Origin: Aphrophora alni
Lineage: Eukaryota; Arthropoda; Insecta; Hemiptera; Aphrophoridae
Assembly (NCBI GenBank): GCA_963513935.1
Contig: OY740768.1
Span: forward strand, 72,702,877 to 72,766,876
Direction of reading: 5' to 3'
DNA length: 64,000 nucleotides
Position 1 is the first letter of the stretch. Each line of letters starts with the position of its first letter. The position numbers were made by a program, and so were the translations under genes. Under the pieces are notes generated by a model that made no database searches, was not told the DNA's origin, and worked only from the letters and a program-made list of their open reading frames with translations. This document shows, piece after piece, positions 36,985 through 49,900 of the stretch.

Positions 36985-37190
36985 CCAAAATAATAAACCT
37001 GTGTTTAAGTAATCATCATTGAACGAAGTTTACACGTATTACAGTATGTCAAGTCGCAATCTTTAATTAAGTGAAATCGTTAATTTGTGTATCGTGTCAA
37101 TTGTAACTTATCCTTTCTTTGAAGTAAATCAAAACAACTGGTATGGTCGATAAAAGATTTGATAATCACAAACCTATGTTAAATCTAAAT
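36985..37190 (+). repeat. Four-copy repeat family, copy 4
   Basis: Aligns in order with copy 2: TAATCATCATTGAACGAAG, ATGTCAAGTCGCAATCTTTA, TTTGTGTAT, CTTTCTTTGAAG, TTGATAAT. Confidence 0.6.
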
Positions 37191-38408
37191 ACAGATACCT
37201 AATGAAATAAATATAGATCAATAATTTTTAAAAAGGACGAATGGTAATTTTTTAAAGTTAAATAATATTTGACGATTACTTATTTAAAATATATAAACTA
37301 AATGTCTAAGCAAATGTCACTAACCCCGCAATAGTGTGACTAGATAATTATAATCATAACAATGGTATGTGACACACCCACCTTATATGGTTTTGTCCTT
37401 TTATACTTTTAAGCATAATAAATCATTTCAAGGACATCTAGATCAATAAATACTCAATTTGAATTCATCACGTTATTTTTTAAGGCATGTACTGGTCTTT
37501 TTACACGTCCAGTGTGGAAACTGTTATTTAGTAAAATAATATTATTTCATATTAAATAGCAGTAAGAGTAATTAATCTAGCAAGTAATAATAACATTAGT
37601 TAAGACATAACTGAAGAGTAAAGTAAGAAAAGAATTTTTTCGTTACTTATATAAAATCTAACATATGTCTGTCTGTTTAAAGATTATAAACTCCAGAACA
37701 GTTGATTAGATCGACACTCCAATTACCTATGTAGGTACGATATTTAGTTATTGTTTTAGTTAGTCCATACGAGTAATAGGAAAACCAGAATTTTAGACAT
37801 ATGTTACTCACTTCTTCACCCGACATATGTATATTTTCAATGACAAGTTAGTGAATTTTGAATTTCAATACAAACTAAAATATTTATTTAATTCTATGCA
37901 ATAGTTGCCTAGTTATAACCATTTACTGTATATCTGCTGAAAAATAGGAAACTAAGGCAAAGTACTTTTCTATTAAGTCTTCTCATTTTATCTTCTCTAA
38001 CCCTCCTATTGTAGTATGTAAACAGTAAAAACTAATTTTTAATCGACATTTTAAACAAATGTTAGCAAATTTTAATTATTTAAATGTTATGTACATTACT
38101 AATATAGCAGCAGAAATTAAAATTAAGTGTCGGTTCTATAATACGCAATACTGACCTTCAGACACTAAATAATACAAATCGTTATTATTGTTATTTTATT
38201 TATTGTTTTTAAGACTAAAAACCTTTAAGTTATAATAGCCGTGAAAAAAGAAAAAGAAAAGGCCATAAAATTAAGACAATGGCCCGTGAATATAGATTTC
38301 TATGTACTTTTTGGTTTTTGAAGATATCTGATTTATTAAATATAATTGACAAAATAATTAAGTATAATAATTACAACTAAATCAATAAAAATATATTATT
38401 AACGTTTT

Positions 38409-38420
38409 GGGGGGGGGGGG
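38409..38420. repeat. G12 homopolymer
   Basis: Twelve consecutive G in AT-rich DNA. Confidence 0.9.
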
Positions 38421-38644
38421 ATATATTCTTTCACAGAATCAGGTAGACAGTCCTACCGCCTCACTTTCTCTTCCGTGACCCGACATGGATAGTTTAGAAT
38501 CTCACATGGACCTGTATCTTATTTATATATGTCCACGATTCCACGTGGACAGTTGTGTAACCGTTGTAGACATCATCACCCAGCTAAATAGCTCCTCAAT
38601 ACAAAACGAATAACTTTCTTAAATATAAAATATAAGAAAGGAGA

Positions 38645-38770
38645 CCCCTAGCCCTCGAATATTCTAATAGAGTCATGGTCGGAAGAAAACAAGAGTAGGT
38701 TAAGAGAAACCTTATAGCAAATATGAACGAAATGTATCTAACTCAAGACTTCATTAAGAAAGATGTAGAT
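38645..38770 (+). repeat. Dispersed repeat, copy 1
   Basis: Shares GAGACCCC and CATGGTCGGAAGAAAACAA with 58828-58945, and further downstream CTAACTCAAGA against CTAATCCAAGA. Confidence 0.6.
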
Positions 38771-38972
38771 CCAACATGTACCTCAGGATTGTCACATTCA
38801 TTATTCAGTGTAAATGAGTCCCAGAGAGTAGTCCTCGCGAGCAGAGCCGACACCAAACTATGGCTATTTCCACAAAGCCCTATTTCCAGGCATACATAGT
38901 TGCAACAGCAGCTATTTTTTGTGCACAGGAAAAATCAATCATAGACAAAAATAAAATACAGACTCATAAATT

Positions 38973-39178
38973 ATAAACAAATTAATGAAACACAATTTTC
39001 CACAAAAATCACTTTATTTGTGCAACACAAATACAAGTCGACGTTTCAATGACTAAGTCATCATCCTCAGCTCCTACATGCGCACAAACCCTACTAATAT
39101 TGGACATTGAAACATCGTCTTGTCGGTATAAATAAAAAGATTTTTTGTGGAAAATTGTGTTTCATTCATTTGTTTATC
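38973..39178. mobile_element. Foldback element with hammerhead-like cores
   Basis: The outer arms match in inverted orientation: ATAAACAAATTAATGAAACA on the left, the reverse complement of TTCATTCATTTGTTTAT on the right, both continuing through CACAATTTTCCACAAAAA. The inverted similarity extends to the core: TTGAAACGTCGACTTGT (minus, left) against TTGAAACATCGTCTTGT (plus, right). On the minus strand CTGAGGA (39064-39070) is followed by the hairpin ATGAC-TTA-GTCAT and GAAACGTC (39043-39047 for GAAAC). It looks like two head-to-head copies of one unit. Confidence 0.65.
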
Positions 39179-42100
39179 GAAGTTTCCACAAGTGTAGCTC
39201 ATTACAGTTATGTTTTTCTACACCACATTTCTTTTGTTCCTTTTGTATGAGGTCTTACTTGATTGGAGGGTACGTGAATTTAAAATTTTTACTGTTATTC
39301 CAAGTTGATTTGAAGGTTTAAATTTTTTCGTTAATCTGAATTATTTAATATTAATATATTAAGTTATTAATATTCAAGGCTATCTCTTAGAATGCCTTAC
39401 GCACAATTTTCTTTTCAGTGTTCTCTTCAAAAATTGTGTTTGAATTTATTCCTGCCCCATTCAATTACAAAAAAATAGGTCAACTTATACTCTTTCTTAC
39501 GAAATTTTTGAAAGTGGGAATTATTGGTATAACTGAGCAAACTTATTTCAATGTGTCGATAATTCATTTTCTGATAATTCCCGAATCGTCGTTTTTAATT
39601 GTTGCTAGCTTCATCTTAATCCTTTTTAAACTAATTTTAAAATCAGTTAGTAATTGACAATTCCTCTAACTGCAATTACATGAACAATAACTAAAAGTAT
39701 TAATAATTATTCACTTTAATTTCTTTAAAACCCTGATAAGCAATCTGTGTAGATCCCTCTAAGGAGAGTAAAAATATTAACGAAATGAATATCAAAATGT
39801 TTAATGGGAAAAATTTGATTGTTTATTATTATTATTTTTGTAATTGTGATTCGGGAAGTGATTATCACAGTTCTCATTGAATACTGCAACTTAAAATACA
39901 CTACCAAATAATATTTATATTATAATTAATACATTTTAGTCCGTACTCTTTTATCATTCAGAATTCTTTAAAAATAATAGTCTATTTAAAGAGATCATAA
40001 ATACATTACCATTCTTATTCCACCAGCAACAAACTTCGTATACACACCACGCGTGAATAATATAGCTGAATACATTAGTATATTGTATTGTGCTTTAAAT
40101 TTTATACTCTTCTCATAATAGAATGATTACCATATAAGACGATCGTGGAAGATGCTTTGATATCAGAATAAATTGTATATTTATTTGTAACTTCCTCTGT
40201 CACTGAAAATAAAGTCTTAGTTTCACTCGACATTAAACTTATGTTAACCTTATTATAACTTCCTCCCCTCGATCTCTTGTAAAACTAAATTCACGGAGTT
40301 ATATAAATTTAAAAGGACATATTTTCTTGTCGTTTAATAAGATAAAAAATTGATTTCAAAATATCATTAAAATATAACTTATAATCGATATTAATTGATC
40401 GAATGGGTTTGGGAACTTTTTATAAAAGAGTTGTAAACTTACCTACCTTTATATTTAAATGAAGCCGAAGTAAAGCACAAAAATATAACTAAGTTACTGT
40501 ATTCATTTAGCAAGAGTTATATTAGACCAAATTAGTCATAATTTTAAGTACATTTTATTAATATGTCACATTTTACATCTTACCGTATGTATTTTACGAC
40601 AATAATTGTTTTAGACTTTCAAATTTAAAGTTATGTGATTTAAATTATGTAATATGTAACGAAGAAACTTAACATATATTTCAAAGAATACATTTTTTGT
40701 ACGTGTTTAGTAGCATAAAGTTATTATAGAACATTGCAGGACCTATAAGTATGAAGTTATTCCCAAGAGTTTAATTTATTATTAAAATGGTTTTAAATTT
40801 ATCAACCGATTTTCACGTTAACGAAAATGTCTAACGATATGTAATGCCAAGCATACAACCACATTTTCATAAAAAGATACACATTTTTTGAAACCGTTTA
40901 CATACGATGAACTCAAATTAAATTAACCAAGTTTTGAAATGTAATATACTTTTATTTAACACGAATATGGTGACTTTTTTAATTAGTTTAATGTTCAGTA
41001 CAATTGAACCCAAACACTCCATTATTTGAAACCAAGTTAAAAATTATAATAACTGAGTTGTTTCGCAGCATGAAACGGTAATGTAATTTATTATGCCGCA
41101 GACCTCTACATATTTATTGTTAATTTTTAACCATACTTTAATGCTAAGTTAAAAACTAAATGAGAGGTCTGTATGTAAGTACTTAATTTTGGTGAGTTTC
41201 AGGGTTTTATAAATGTTATTAAACTTATTAGATATAATGTGTTATTGAAGTTCTTTTGACTGAATAAGGTTATGGGTAATAATGTTTTATTAAATAAACC
41301 ATAAATAATTCCCAATTACACCTAAATTAAAAACCAGGATAATGAGATTTTTAATCTTCAAAAATATTTTTGTAACCTATTATGAAAAAATTTGTAATTT
41401 TTTGTCTAGAATAATTATTGGTATACAGTAAGAATGTATATTTTTTTCATTCCCATTTTCAGAACGCTTCAGTATATTACAACCATCTTTTTAAAATTTT
41501 AAATAAAAACCATTAGTTATTCAAAAGATATCAAACTACACAGGTTTACCGCCAGCCAATTTAAATTAAAACAGTTCAAGCCTAAAATAAAACTTAACTG
41601 AAATTTATGTATTGTAAAAGATTTGTTACAATAACCTGAATTCATTAAACAAATAAATTAAAATCGAATATTACATAATTGTAATTATATGAACAGAAAT
41701 GTCTAAAGCTAAATTGTAAAAAAAAAACATAATAATTGTTGTTAGCAGTCTTAAATATTATTTGATTTTGTGTTGAAACTGATTTAGTTTTAGGAAATAA
41801 CAACCATTTTAAAGTAAGGATTACTAAATCAAATTATATACATAATATGACTGTAGTTATTAAATTTGAAATTATTTAGAGTATTCAAAAATATTTGTAA
41901 TACAATATATCCTATCTACCCTATCCTATCTTCATATTCCCATGTACAAAAATAACGGGGGGGGAATTATAAATGTGTAATCTATCCACTAGTAACTTGG
42001 TCTTGCTCATTTGGTTTTTCAGAACAGTTAAACATTTCGCTGGTTCAATAAACGGTAAGATATTCTTCCCGACAGAAAATATTGTAAAAAATATTAATAA

Positions 42101-42270
42101 TACAAATAAATAATTTATTACCAGATTATCCTTTTTAATGAAGGATTTATAATTATTAACAAAATGTTATATTAATGAGTAACTTACTCAGCATTGTAGA
42201 AATATAGTGATCTAATGGTTATGTGAACTCTATTAACGTGTTAATACATTCAATAAATCGCTATTGTGAG
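39179..42270. other. Long non-coding stretch, one inverted repeat
   Basis: No gene was recognised. CAGACCTCT near 41099 and AGAGGTCTG near 41163 form an imperfect inverted repeat of about 30 bp arms (41099-41171). A G8 run lies near 41959. Confidence 0.45.
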
Positions 42271-42274
42271 CCCA

Positions 42275-42400
42275 ATGTGGATATTGTCTAGTGCGCAACG
42301 TGAAGCACAATAATGCCATTATACCAAGAAGTGACAGTAAATAATGTCATACCTGCTGTACACTTAAACAAAAAGCCAATAACAGGACGACATTTGTTTT
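42275..42400 (+). repeat. Diverged dispersed repeat, copy C
   Basis: Shows GGATATTGTCTAGTGCGCAA, then ATACCAAGAAGTGACAG and CTGCTGTACAC, parallel to 13545-13680. Confidence 0.5.
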
Positions 42401-43479
42401 AAATCTAAATACTGAGTTGGTGGCTTATTCCTTGCATTAGGATAGTTATTTACATTCAATGATATCGCATAATATAATAAATATTATGCAGTATTAATCG
42501 ATGGGTATAATGCCTAACATTCTGACTGCTTTGCCTGAAAAACAAACCTTTACTCCATTTATAGGCAACGATTGCTGGTGGCCTAATTCGTTGAAAGCAT
42601 AAACTATAAGATTACCGTTTGTTTTATTATCATTCATTTATGAATTTATACAAATTAAATGAAACTTACAAGTAATAGATCAGCGTAAATTGTATGTAAA
42701 TAATAATTTATTTCATATTTTCTTAACTCAATGAAACTCGAAGGTTTTATTAGTACAATTGAAAACATTTTAATTTTTTATCTTTAAAACATCTAAAATT
42801 TGTAGGATTTGTATTTTCTGTAAGGTAAAAACTACTTGAGTTAATTTTTTTTTTTGAAAACAGTTTATAATTTCATTTGCAATTATTTAACCTTTGCTGG
42901 GAACGTGGAGTATTTTTTGAATAATTCAGACCTCGGATTGTATTTCTAGTAAAAACAACAGCTGTCACACCTGCTTTGAGTGACTTTTAATTTGAAACAG
43001 AAAATAAAATGTAATAAATACCTGTTAATACATCGTTCGGTTTAGTTTTCAAGAACCTTAAACCTAAATTTTATAATGATTGGAAACTTTTGGCCGCAAA
43101 TGTTTAAACAAATTCATAAACATAGATAACAAATACTGAATGGTATAATTAAAACACGACCTTGCTTCACTCAATCAATTATTTCTTATTTGCTTCCTCC
43201 ACGTAATAATAAACTACAATGCTGTACAATTTAGTTTGAAACTAAATACTTCTGCTAGTCCTATGTACTTTGTTTTTTTAACAGATTATGTTACTAAGGA
43301 AAAACAAATATTTGCATTTTTTTACTACTTATTTTACAAAACATTAATGATTTTTTGTAGCTATTTGTTTTTTTTAAACATACTATACAAGTTTTTCTCA
43401 AATTTAATACATCAAATATAATATTAAAATCATACTACTTCTCTCTTGTATAACTTGCATAACTGAAAGAATTAAAGTA

Positions 43480-43712
43480 TTAACAAGTATGTGTTAGTCC
43501 TGGACAGGATAATGAAGTTACTTTTTAAACTGCTAAGCTTGTATTATCTTGTATTATTTTACCCTTCATACAAAAACCTCTCTTCAAGGAATACAATGAG
43601 AAGCTATAACAATGGAATTATGACTGGATTATCCGAGAGCTTTTATTTTGTGATATGATATAGAAAACATAATATTAAGAGTTTCGATATGAATTTGATT
43701 ATGTAAATTACA
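43480..43712 (+). repeat. Direct repeat pair, copy 1 (about 230 bp)
   Basis: Aligned with 56040-56282: CTGGACAGGATAATGAAGTT, AAACTGCTAAGCTTGT, ACAATGG then ACTGGAT, TTTTGTGATATG. Similarity spans the whole block with small indels. It is non-coding, of unknown family. Confidence 0.75.
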
Positions 43713-44504
43713 TGATGTGCATTTTAAAATCTCGAACGTATTCATTGAAATTAAAACTAATAGAATTATTCCTTACGTTTTTTGTAATTTTTGTTTTGTT
43801 TTTGTTTATGAAAGAAATCTTGCTTATTTATCATTGTATAAAGAGTATTATTGTTTTTCTTTGTGTTACAAGAATCACCATTTACAATTTAAAAAATTTT
43901 ATATTATTCTTTTTTTCAACATACTAAACATATGTGAATGAAAACAAACATTTAATTTTTTTATGTTATGCTTGAAATAATACAAGTGTTTCTTTCTTGA
44001 AGGCGCGACTAATTCAACTTAGCTACTGACTCCATTATATCTACCTTGCCGCAAATTGCACTATATTAGAGAGCACTCTCACCCTTTTTTACTTTATAAA
44101 GTAAAACAAAGAAACAACTCTTTTCATTTTACAAGTACTTTTTAAAACCTCCAATTGTAGCTTAAAAACATGACTTTTTAGGTTATGTTTTAACTGACAG
44201 AAAATTTGGCGTGGTTTTTAATCGTCTTAAAAACAAGTTTCAAAAGTTGTATTAATGTCCATCAATAATATCAAGACGTTTAACTAGTTGTTTAAATAGG
44301 CTTTTGTTCGCAATTTAATAATGAACAAAAATTTTCATAACATATTTTTCGTAGCAGCTGTAGACGGAACATTTTTTTAACTGAAAAAGTTACCAATTTT
44401 TAATACCCAATTACGCTCACCTCCAAACACGGTGACTTTTTTGTGTAACTTTAATGTTTCTAGGAACCGATTTAAGTAATAACTTCCCCTCTCTAGACCA
44501 ACAA

Positions 44505-44526
44505 TTTTTTTTTTTTTTTTTTTTTT
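44505..44526. repeat. T22 homopolymer
   Basis: Twenty-two consecutive T. No retroelement was recognised next to it. Confidence 0.9.
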
Positions 44527-45395
44527 ACTTCACTACAAAGAATATATTTTCTTATTTTTATTATTCCTCAATAAGTTATCAGCATACAACAATTTATGAA
44601 GAAAAATAAATATTCAATAATATTGAATATATATTAATGATGGCACTATAATAGAAACGTTGAAAAACAACTTTCTGAAATTGATTCAACAGGTTACACG
44701 TGTTAATATCATTTTAGAGATATTATTTGTTCAAGAATGTTTAAATACGCAAACTTAGAAAAGAACTAACGTCTATTCTTGTCTCTGTTTCACTCACTCT
44801 TCCTATGCTTCCCACTTCCTTCCTTACTTTACTTGATTTTCCTCATAACTGTATTCAATTATCAACCTCAATTGGTAAAAACAAAATAACATATTACTAT
44901 AAAGTTTTATTAATTTAACTACTTTTCTGTACAATTTTGCAGAAAGGTTAAAGGTCAAAAAGGATATTTTCAAATGTTAACCTATATTGTGTACGCCTTA
45001 CTACAGGATAATATATCAATTTACAATTTAAAAAATGTATTGTTAATACTTTTTTAAATGTACAGTTATTTTAAAGTTAGTGGCTGTTAATAAATATCCG
45101 TTTTCAAATTAATACACATATAAAACTTTAAACAAAACATGTCAGATTATAAAAAATAATGAAAATAGTAAAAAATAAATAATATAATACGTAATAATCA
45201 TTTAATTACATTTATCATGACCAAAAAGTCAATTGTTCACACTCTCTTTAAATTTAAGCTTGTTTGGCAGCCATAACAAAACTTCCGTGTCTGTAATTAA
45301 AATAAATGTTGTAAGCACGCCTCTAAATGTTGGCCTTCTTATACTTGCATCGTAGTATTGATTTAAATATAGTTAAATATTATAAAGTTACTCTA

Positions 45396-45926
45396 TGTGG
45401 CAGGTAGGTACCTTATAGAAAGATGTAAACATTTATGACTAGTATATTATATTATAAATCTGTACCATTTAAACATACATTCTCGTATTCTAACAGGAAA
45501 GTACAACAAAACTCTTTATACACTAAACATAGTATATTGAAAAATGGAGCAATCATGATTTTAGAAAAGAAAAGGGGGCCGTTTTGAGTCGGGATGCACT
45601 TGCTCCAGACCTGGGAGAGCAGAATCTGTCCAGAACCGTGATAAAGGGTAGACCTCGGTACTCTTGCGATTACCCCCACTAACTATTAACACGAGTTAGC
45701 AGAGGACGTTTAAACTGTAAAGTTGTTTAATAAAAAAAGGTTAAATATTTAAATCGGTTTCCCTTTATTTCTCTTCTGAGCTTATCCTAAGGGACTGACG
45801 TCTCGGCATCCTGACAAAGTTCAAACGGCCAGCAATGAGTGCATAAAGTACTCAACAGATACCAGGAGACACGCCATCGCTTTGGTACTTGAATACGTCA
45901 AAGCCAGCAGCGAAGATTCCGTCACA
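45396..45926 (-). mobile_element. Solo LTR-like element, copy 2 (inverted)
   Basis: The minus strand begins TGTGACGGAATCTTCGCTGC and ends CCTACCTGCCACA, matching both ends of the element at 2583-3046. Internal blocks align in order: CGATGGCGT, CTCATTGCTGG, TTGTCAGGATG, CTAACTCG, TCACGGTTCTGGACAGATTC, CAGGTCTG, TTGTTGTACTTTCCTGT. The flanks TCTA and TATA differ by one base, compatible with an aged 4-bp duplication. Two copies ending at the same points define the family's borders. No coding part is adjacent. Confidence 0.65.
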
Positions 45927-46597
45927 TATAAACCAAACAAAATAGTACTATTGTATAAATTAAATTATGAAATAACCATTAGAAATCGCAATTTGAAATG
46001 AAATTTAGATAATTTTCTATCCTCTAAGAGTTCAGTCACGAAACCGCATAATCTGTTGATGAATATTAAACAATATTTACAAAGTTTTCTACTATTGAGT
46101 ATTCTATTTCAGGGTTTCAATATTATGATTCTAAACATTTATATAGTCGTGAATATATAGTTTCATATTCATGGAGATTATTTGTGATATCAAAAACAGA
46201 AGACTAAGATAGTACTTTTAAATTTGTAAGAAACCAGTAATTCATTTCCAAAAAAGTATGATCTATTAATTAAATTTATTTAACAGTTTTTTAACTATTT
46301 AATTCTTTCGAATTTGTTTATTAGAAGCTTAGTACTGTAACTAGGACAACCATTACAACTTACTAGTAAATATTAAAGAATAGAACACATAATAATAATT
46401 TTATTATTTGTATCGTGTCATCAAATGTTTCGAAACAAAAGAGCCAATTTTTTACTTTAATAATCTTTTACTTCATTTTCAATTGTGCTATTTTTCTACC
46501 CTATTAGTAATTGCCTATTGGTACTACTAATGATAAAGGCAACTATTTAAACCAATTTAGTTGTATATAATACAAGGTGTTACAAGATGTTACGGTT

Positions 46598-46905
46598 TCT
46601 AAACTTAACAATTCTCAGTAATACAAACTGATTATTTGGTTATTCTATTACGAAACTAAATGTATTGATTAGCTGTTGGTGACATAGGATTGCTATTTTT
46701 ATCAGCAAGTATAGATTAGGTTCTGACGTAATGCCTGGCTTATGGGAATATTGCCTGTGTCAGCTTTAAACGCTGCCTAGATTTTAATCAAGTCCAGGTT
46801 TATTTAGCCTGCTATTGTCCCCTCTATTGAGCATTTCAAGAGTTTCTACCTCTGCTTTATAGGACAAAAATATATCAACAAATTAATCAAAACCTTCAAA
46901 GAACC
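46598..46905 (+). repeat. Direct repeat pair, copy 1 (about 300 bp)
   Basis: Aligns along its length with 61216-61530: TTACGAAACTAAAT, CTGACGTAATGCCTG, ATATTGCCTGTGT, CTGCTTTATA, TTAATCAAA. It has no coding capacity and no tRNA-like promoter. Confidence 0.8.
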
Positions 46906-49900
46906 ATATGAAATACACAATAATTCATTCTATTGATCTCAGATGTAACTGACATGTCCAAATTTATGGGCTCAATATTAAAATTTAAATCTAAATAAAA
47001 AATAAACAGAATAAAACAAAAACTATATAACCTTCTATTCGTAAATAATAGACCATAACAATCTCGACCAATATATGAATTATTTCCAGGAGAAACTTTA
47101 AAGTTTGTTTTAATTACTTTATCATTATCTAAATTCTTTAACTCCAGCTAAAGATTCATACCTTTTATGTTTGAGCAATTAGAAACCTGTTCATAATAAA
47201 ATTAATAATGTGAATTACATGGTATAGATAGAAATAGACTTTATCCTCTCAAAATATCCTAGGATTTGAAATTTGGTAACTACATGGCTTTTTTGGTACT
47301 AATAACATCACCTAAATTTATGGGACTTCGGTTAAGCGGACGGCTGAAAAGTTAATCATGTGAAAACTCGGGTGTTAGTGAAATAGATTTATTCTATGAA
47401 TGTATTTTAAAATTGTTTTAGATAAAAGTTATAAAGCCTAGTATTTCCTACCAAATGGTATTAGTATTTTTTAATAAAACTATTTACTCTAAATTTTGAA
47501 ACATTGGTCAGAATTGTCTTCTTTAAAAATATAAAATGTGTACTAATAATATATACGTTTAAAATATAAATTATTTGAAATAAAAATACGAAAATAAATT
47601 TGAAAAAAATAAAATTTAAAAATCAGACACATTCCAGTTATGGTCGGGGTATCTATTGAACGTATAGATTTGTTCTTATAGTTTTATAATATTTTAAACA
47701 AAGAAAACATGTAGTTCATAGTCTTTTTTATTTTGTAAAATAAAAAATTGATTTCAAATTAAATACATCAAGTTGTATAGTTAAAAGCAAAACATGTTAT
47801 GTTTTCTCTAATCTAAACCCACGTTCTTAGATACCAAACTTTCTCTCTAATTCTACCAAGCCGTTTGATGTTTTCTGATCACCAAAAAAAGCCCCAAACC
47901 AAATTTCAGAGACGTAGGACATTTTGTAATGTTCATGATAATTTTTAGTATAATTCTACCAGAATACTACAATTATGCCCAGTTTCATCACAAACTATTC
48001 TTGATATAAAATATACTGATTTAAGATTTGATAGATGAAATTAACATGAAATTTCGATGATAGTTATCTATTAAATATATTATATTTTTTCAAGACTAAT
48101 TTCTTAAAAATATATCTATAACTTACTAAAATAGTCTTAACTATATTTGATTGTAGAAGAGAAATTATACATTACCTTCACTCTAAATGACGCATGACTA
48201 CTGGAATGCCTTCTGAAGAGGATTCACAACGAATGACTAGTATTCATAATATTAGGAGTCTACAATAAATACTTTCAAAAATTTAAAATCCAAACTACTG
48301 ACAAAATGAAAAGAAAAAAAAGTAACGCAAAAATTGATTTGTAATAATCATTTAATGTGTAAGTTGTGTAATTTAACTTTTGATCAACAGTTAGCTAATG
48401 AATGAATAAGGAGGATGGATATTTTACCATTGTGGAAAATAACAAAAATATATTTACCAATACAGGAAAAGAAACCCAGCCGGAGGGTATTTGAGGCTTT
48501 TTAGTGTTGGCTATATTTCCATATTTTTATATAGAACGATACAGTAGATTTCCCAAGTAACTTATAAAGCTCCCAGGAGACCAAAGCTTCCAATACTTTA
48601 TAAATGTTGTTGAATCAGTTATATAAAATGAAATACGTATTTTGATTTTTGAGCCATTTCAAAAAAAAATTTGAGTTAGACTATTTTAAGAATTTTAAAA
48701 TAAAACCTCTGTTAACACTATGTAGATTATATTTTAATTGTGTGAATAATACCTTTAACTATTGTTGTAGTATTTTTGTTATTGTTTGCTGAGTATTGAT
48801 AGTTATTTACAACAGTTGAATTTAGTATTTATAATATTGTTAATTACTAAAACAATGAATTAACATTCATACATATAGCTACATACAAATATAATTTCTC
48901 TAACATTATATTTAAGTTATAGATTCTTAGTTATAGTATTATAGTTATGTGACTCATATTATGTACAATTTCATTATATTATGTATGATATACTTATATA
49001 GAAATCATAAAAGTTAGATATTCAAATATTATTTCAAATTTTATATTATACAGACGTTTGTTTACCGAAGGAAATAAAATGCAATGTTCAGGTAAAAGAG
49101 ATTTACTATACAGTATAAAACCTTAATAATGAATGTACAAAATAGTTAGCATTCTATTGCAAACACATTTGACAACACTTTTGCTACGGCAAGACACAAG
49201 TCTGGCAACTTCTTTTTTAATATAATAGTGAATTTTCCAAATTCCTTTTCCAAAACAGCTCGAAGATTCCCAAGCCTTGCCATTCACTTTCCCTAACTTC
49301 AAAAGCGAAAAACTCTTGGTCATCAGTGCCTTATCCCCTTATAATTCAAGCTTTGAGAGAGCACCTAAAAAACCTAATCTTCAAATGAGTTGTTTTCAGT
49401 ACACCCCACACTGAAAATCATATTTTATCAGGTCCAACATATATGGTAACAGTAGACAATCCAATAGTTCTGAAAAACATTTTTTTAAAGAATTCCTATA
49501 CTCCAAAGTGTTGGTCAAACGTTCATGACTACGAAACACTGGGTTATTTTCAACTTAGGCAAAAGCGTTCGAAAACCATTTCAAGATATGTTTTTCAGTT
49601 ACAGTACCATCAAACTTTTCCAAACCTATGATTACCTCCTAGCCACGACGCTTTTCCATTATTATTCAAGTAATACTCCATTAGAAGACATTGATACACA
49701 CTTTTGTGTTAAATTCAAATATAACTAGTAAAACGCAGTTACTATACTTTAGGTTAGTTACGTAGGAAATAGGGAATACTCTGTTGTCAACTTAACAAAA
49801 ATAAGTTTTTTTATAAATGTTGTGTAATTTTTCCATGGATAAACCGACTTTTGAAACACTATCTATTTAAAATTATATTGTATGTAAAGAAATAAAAAGT

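Noticed and set aside
45452..45679. Minus-strand open frame of 75 residues
   Set aside because: Lies inside LTR-like copy 2 and has no conserved counterpart in copy 1.
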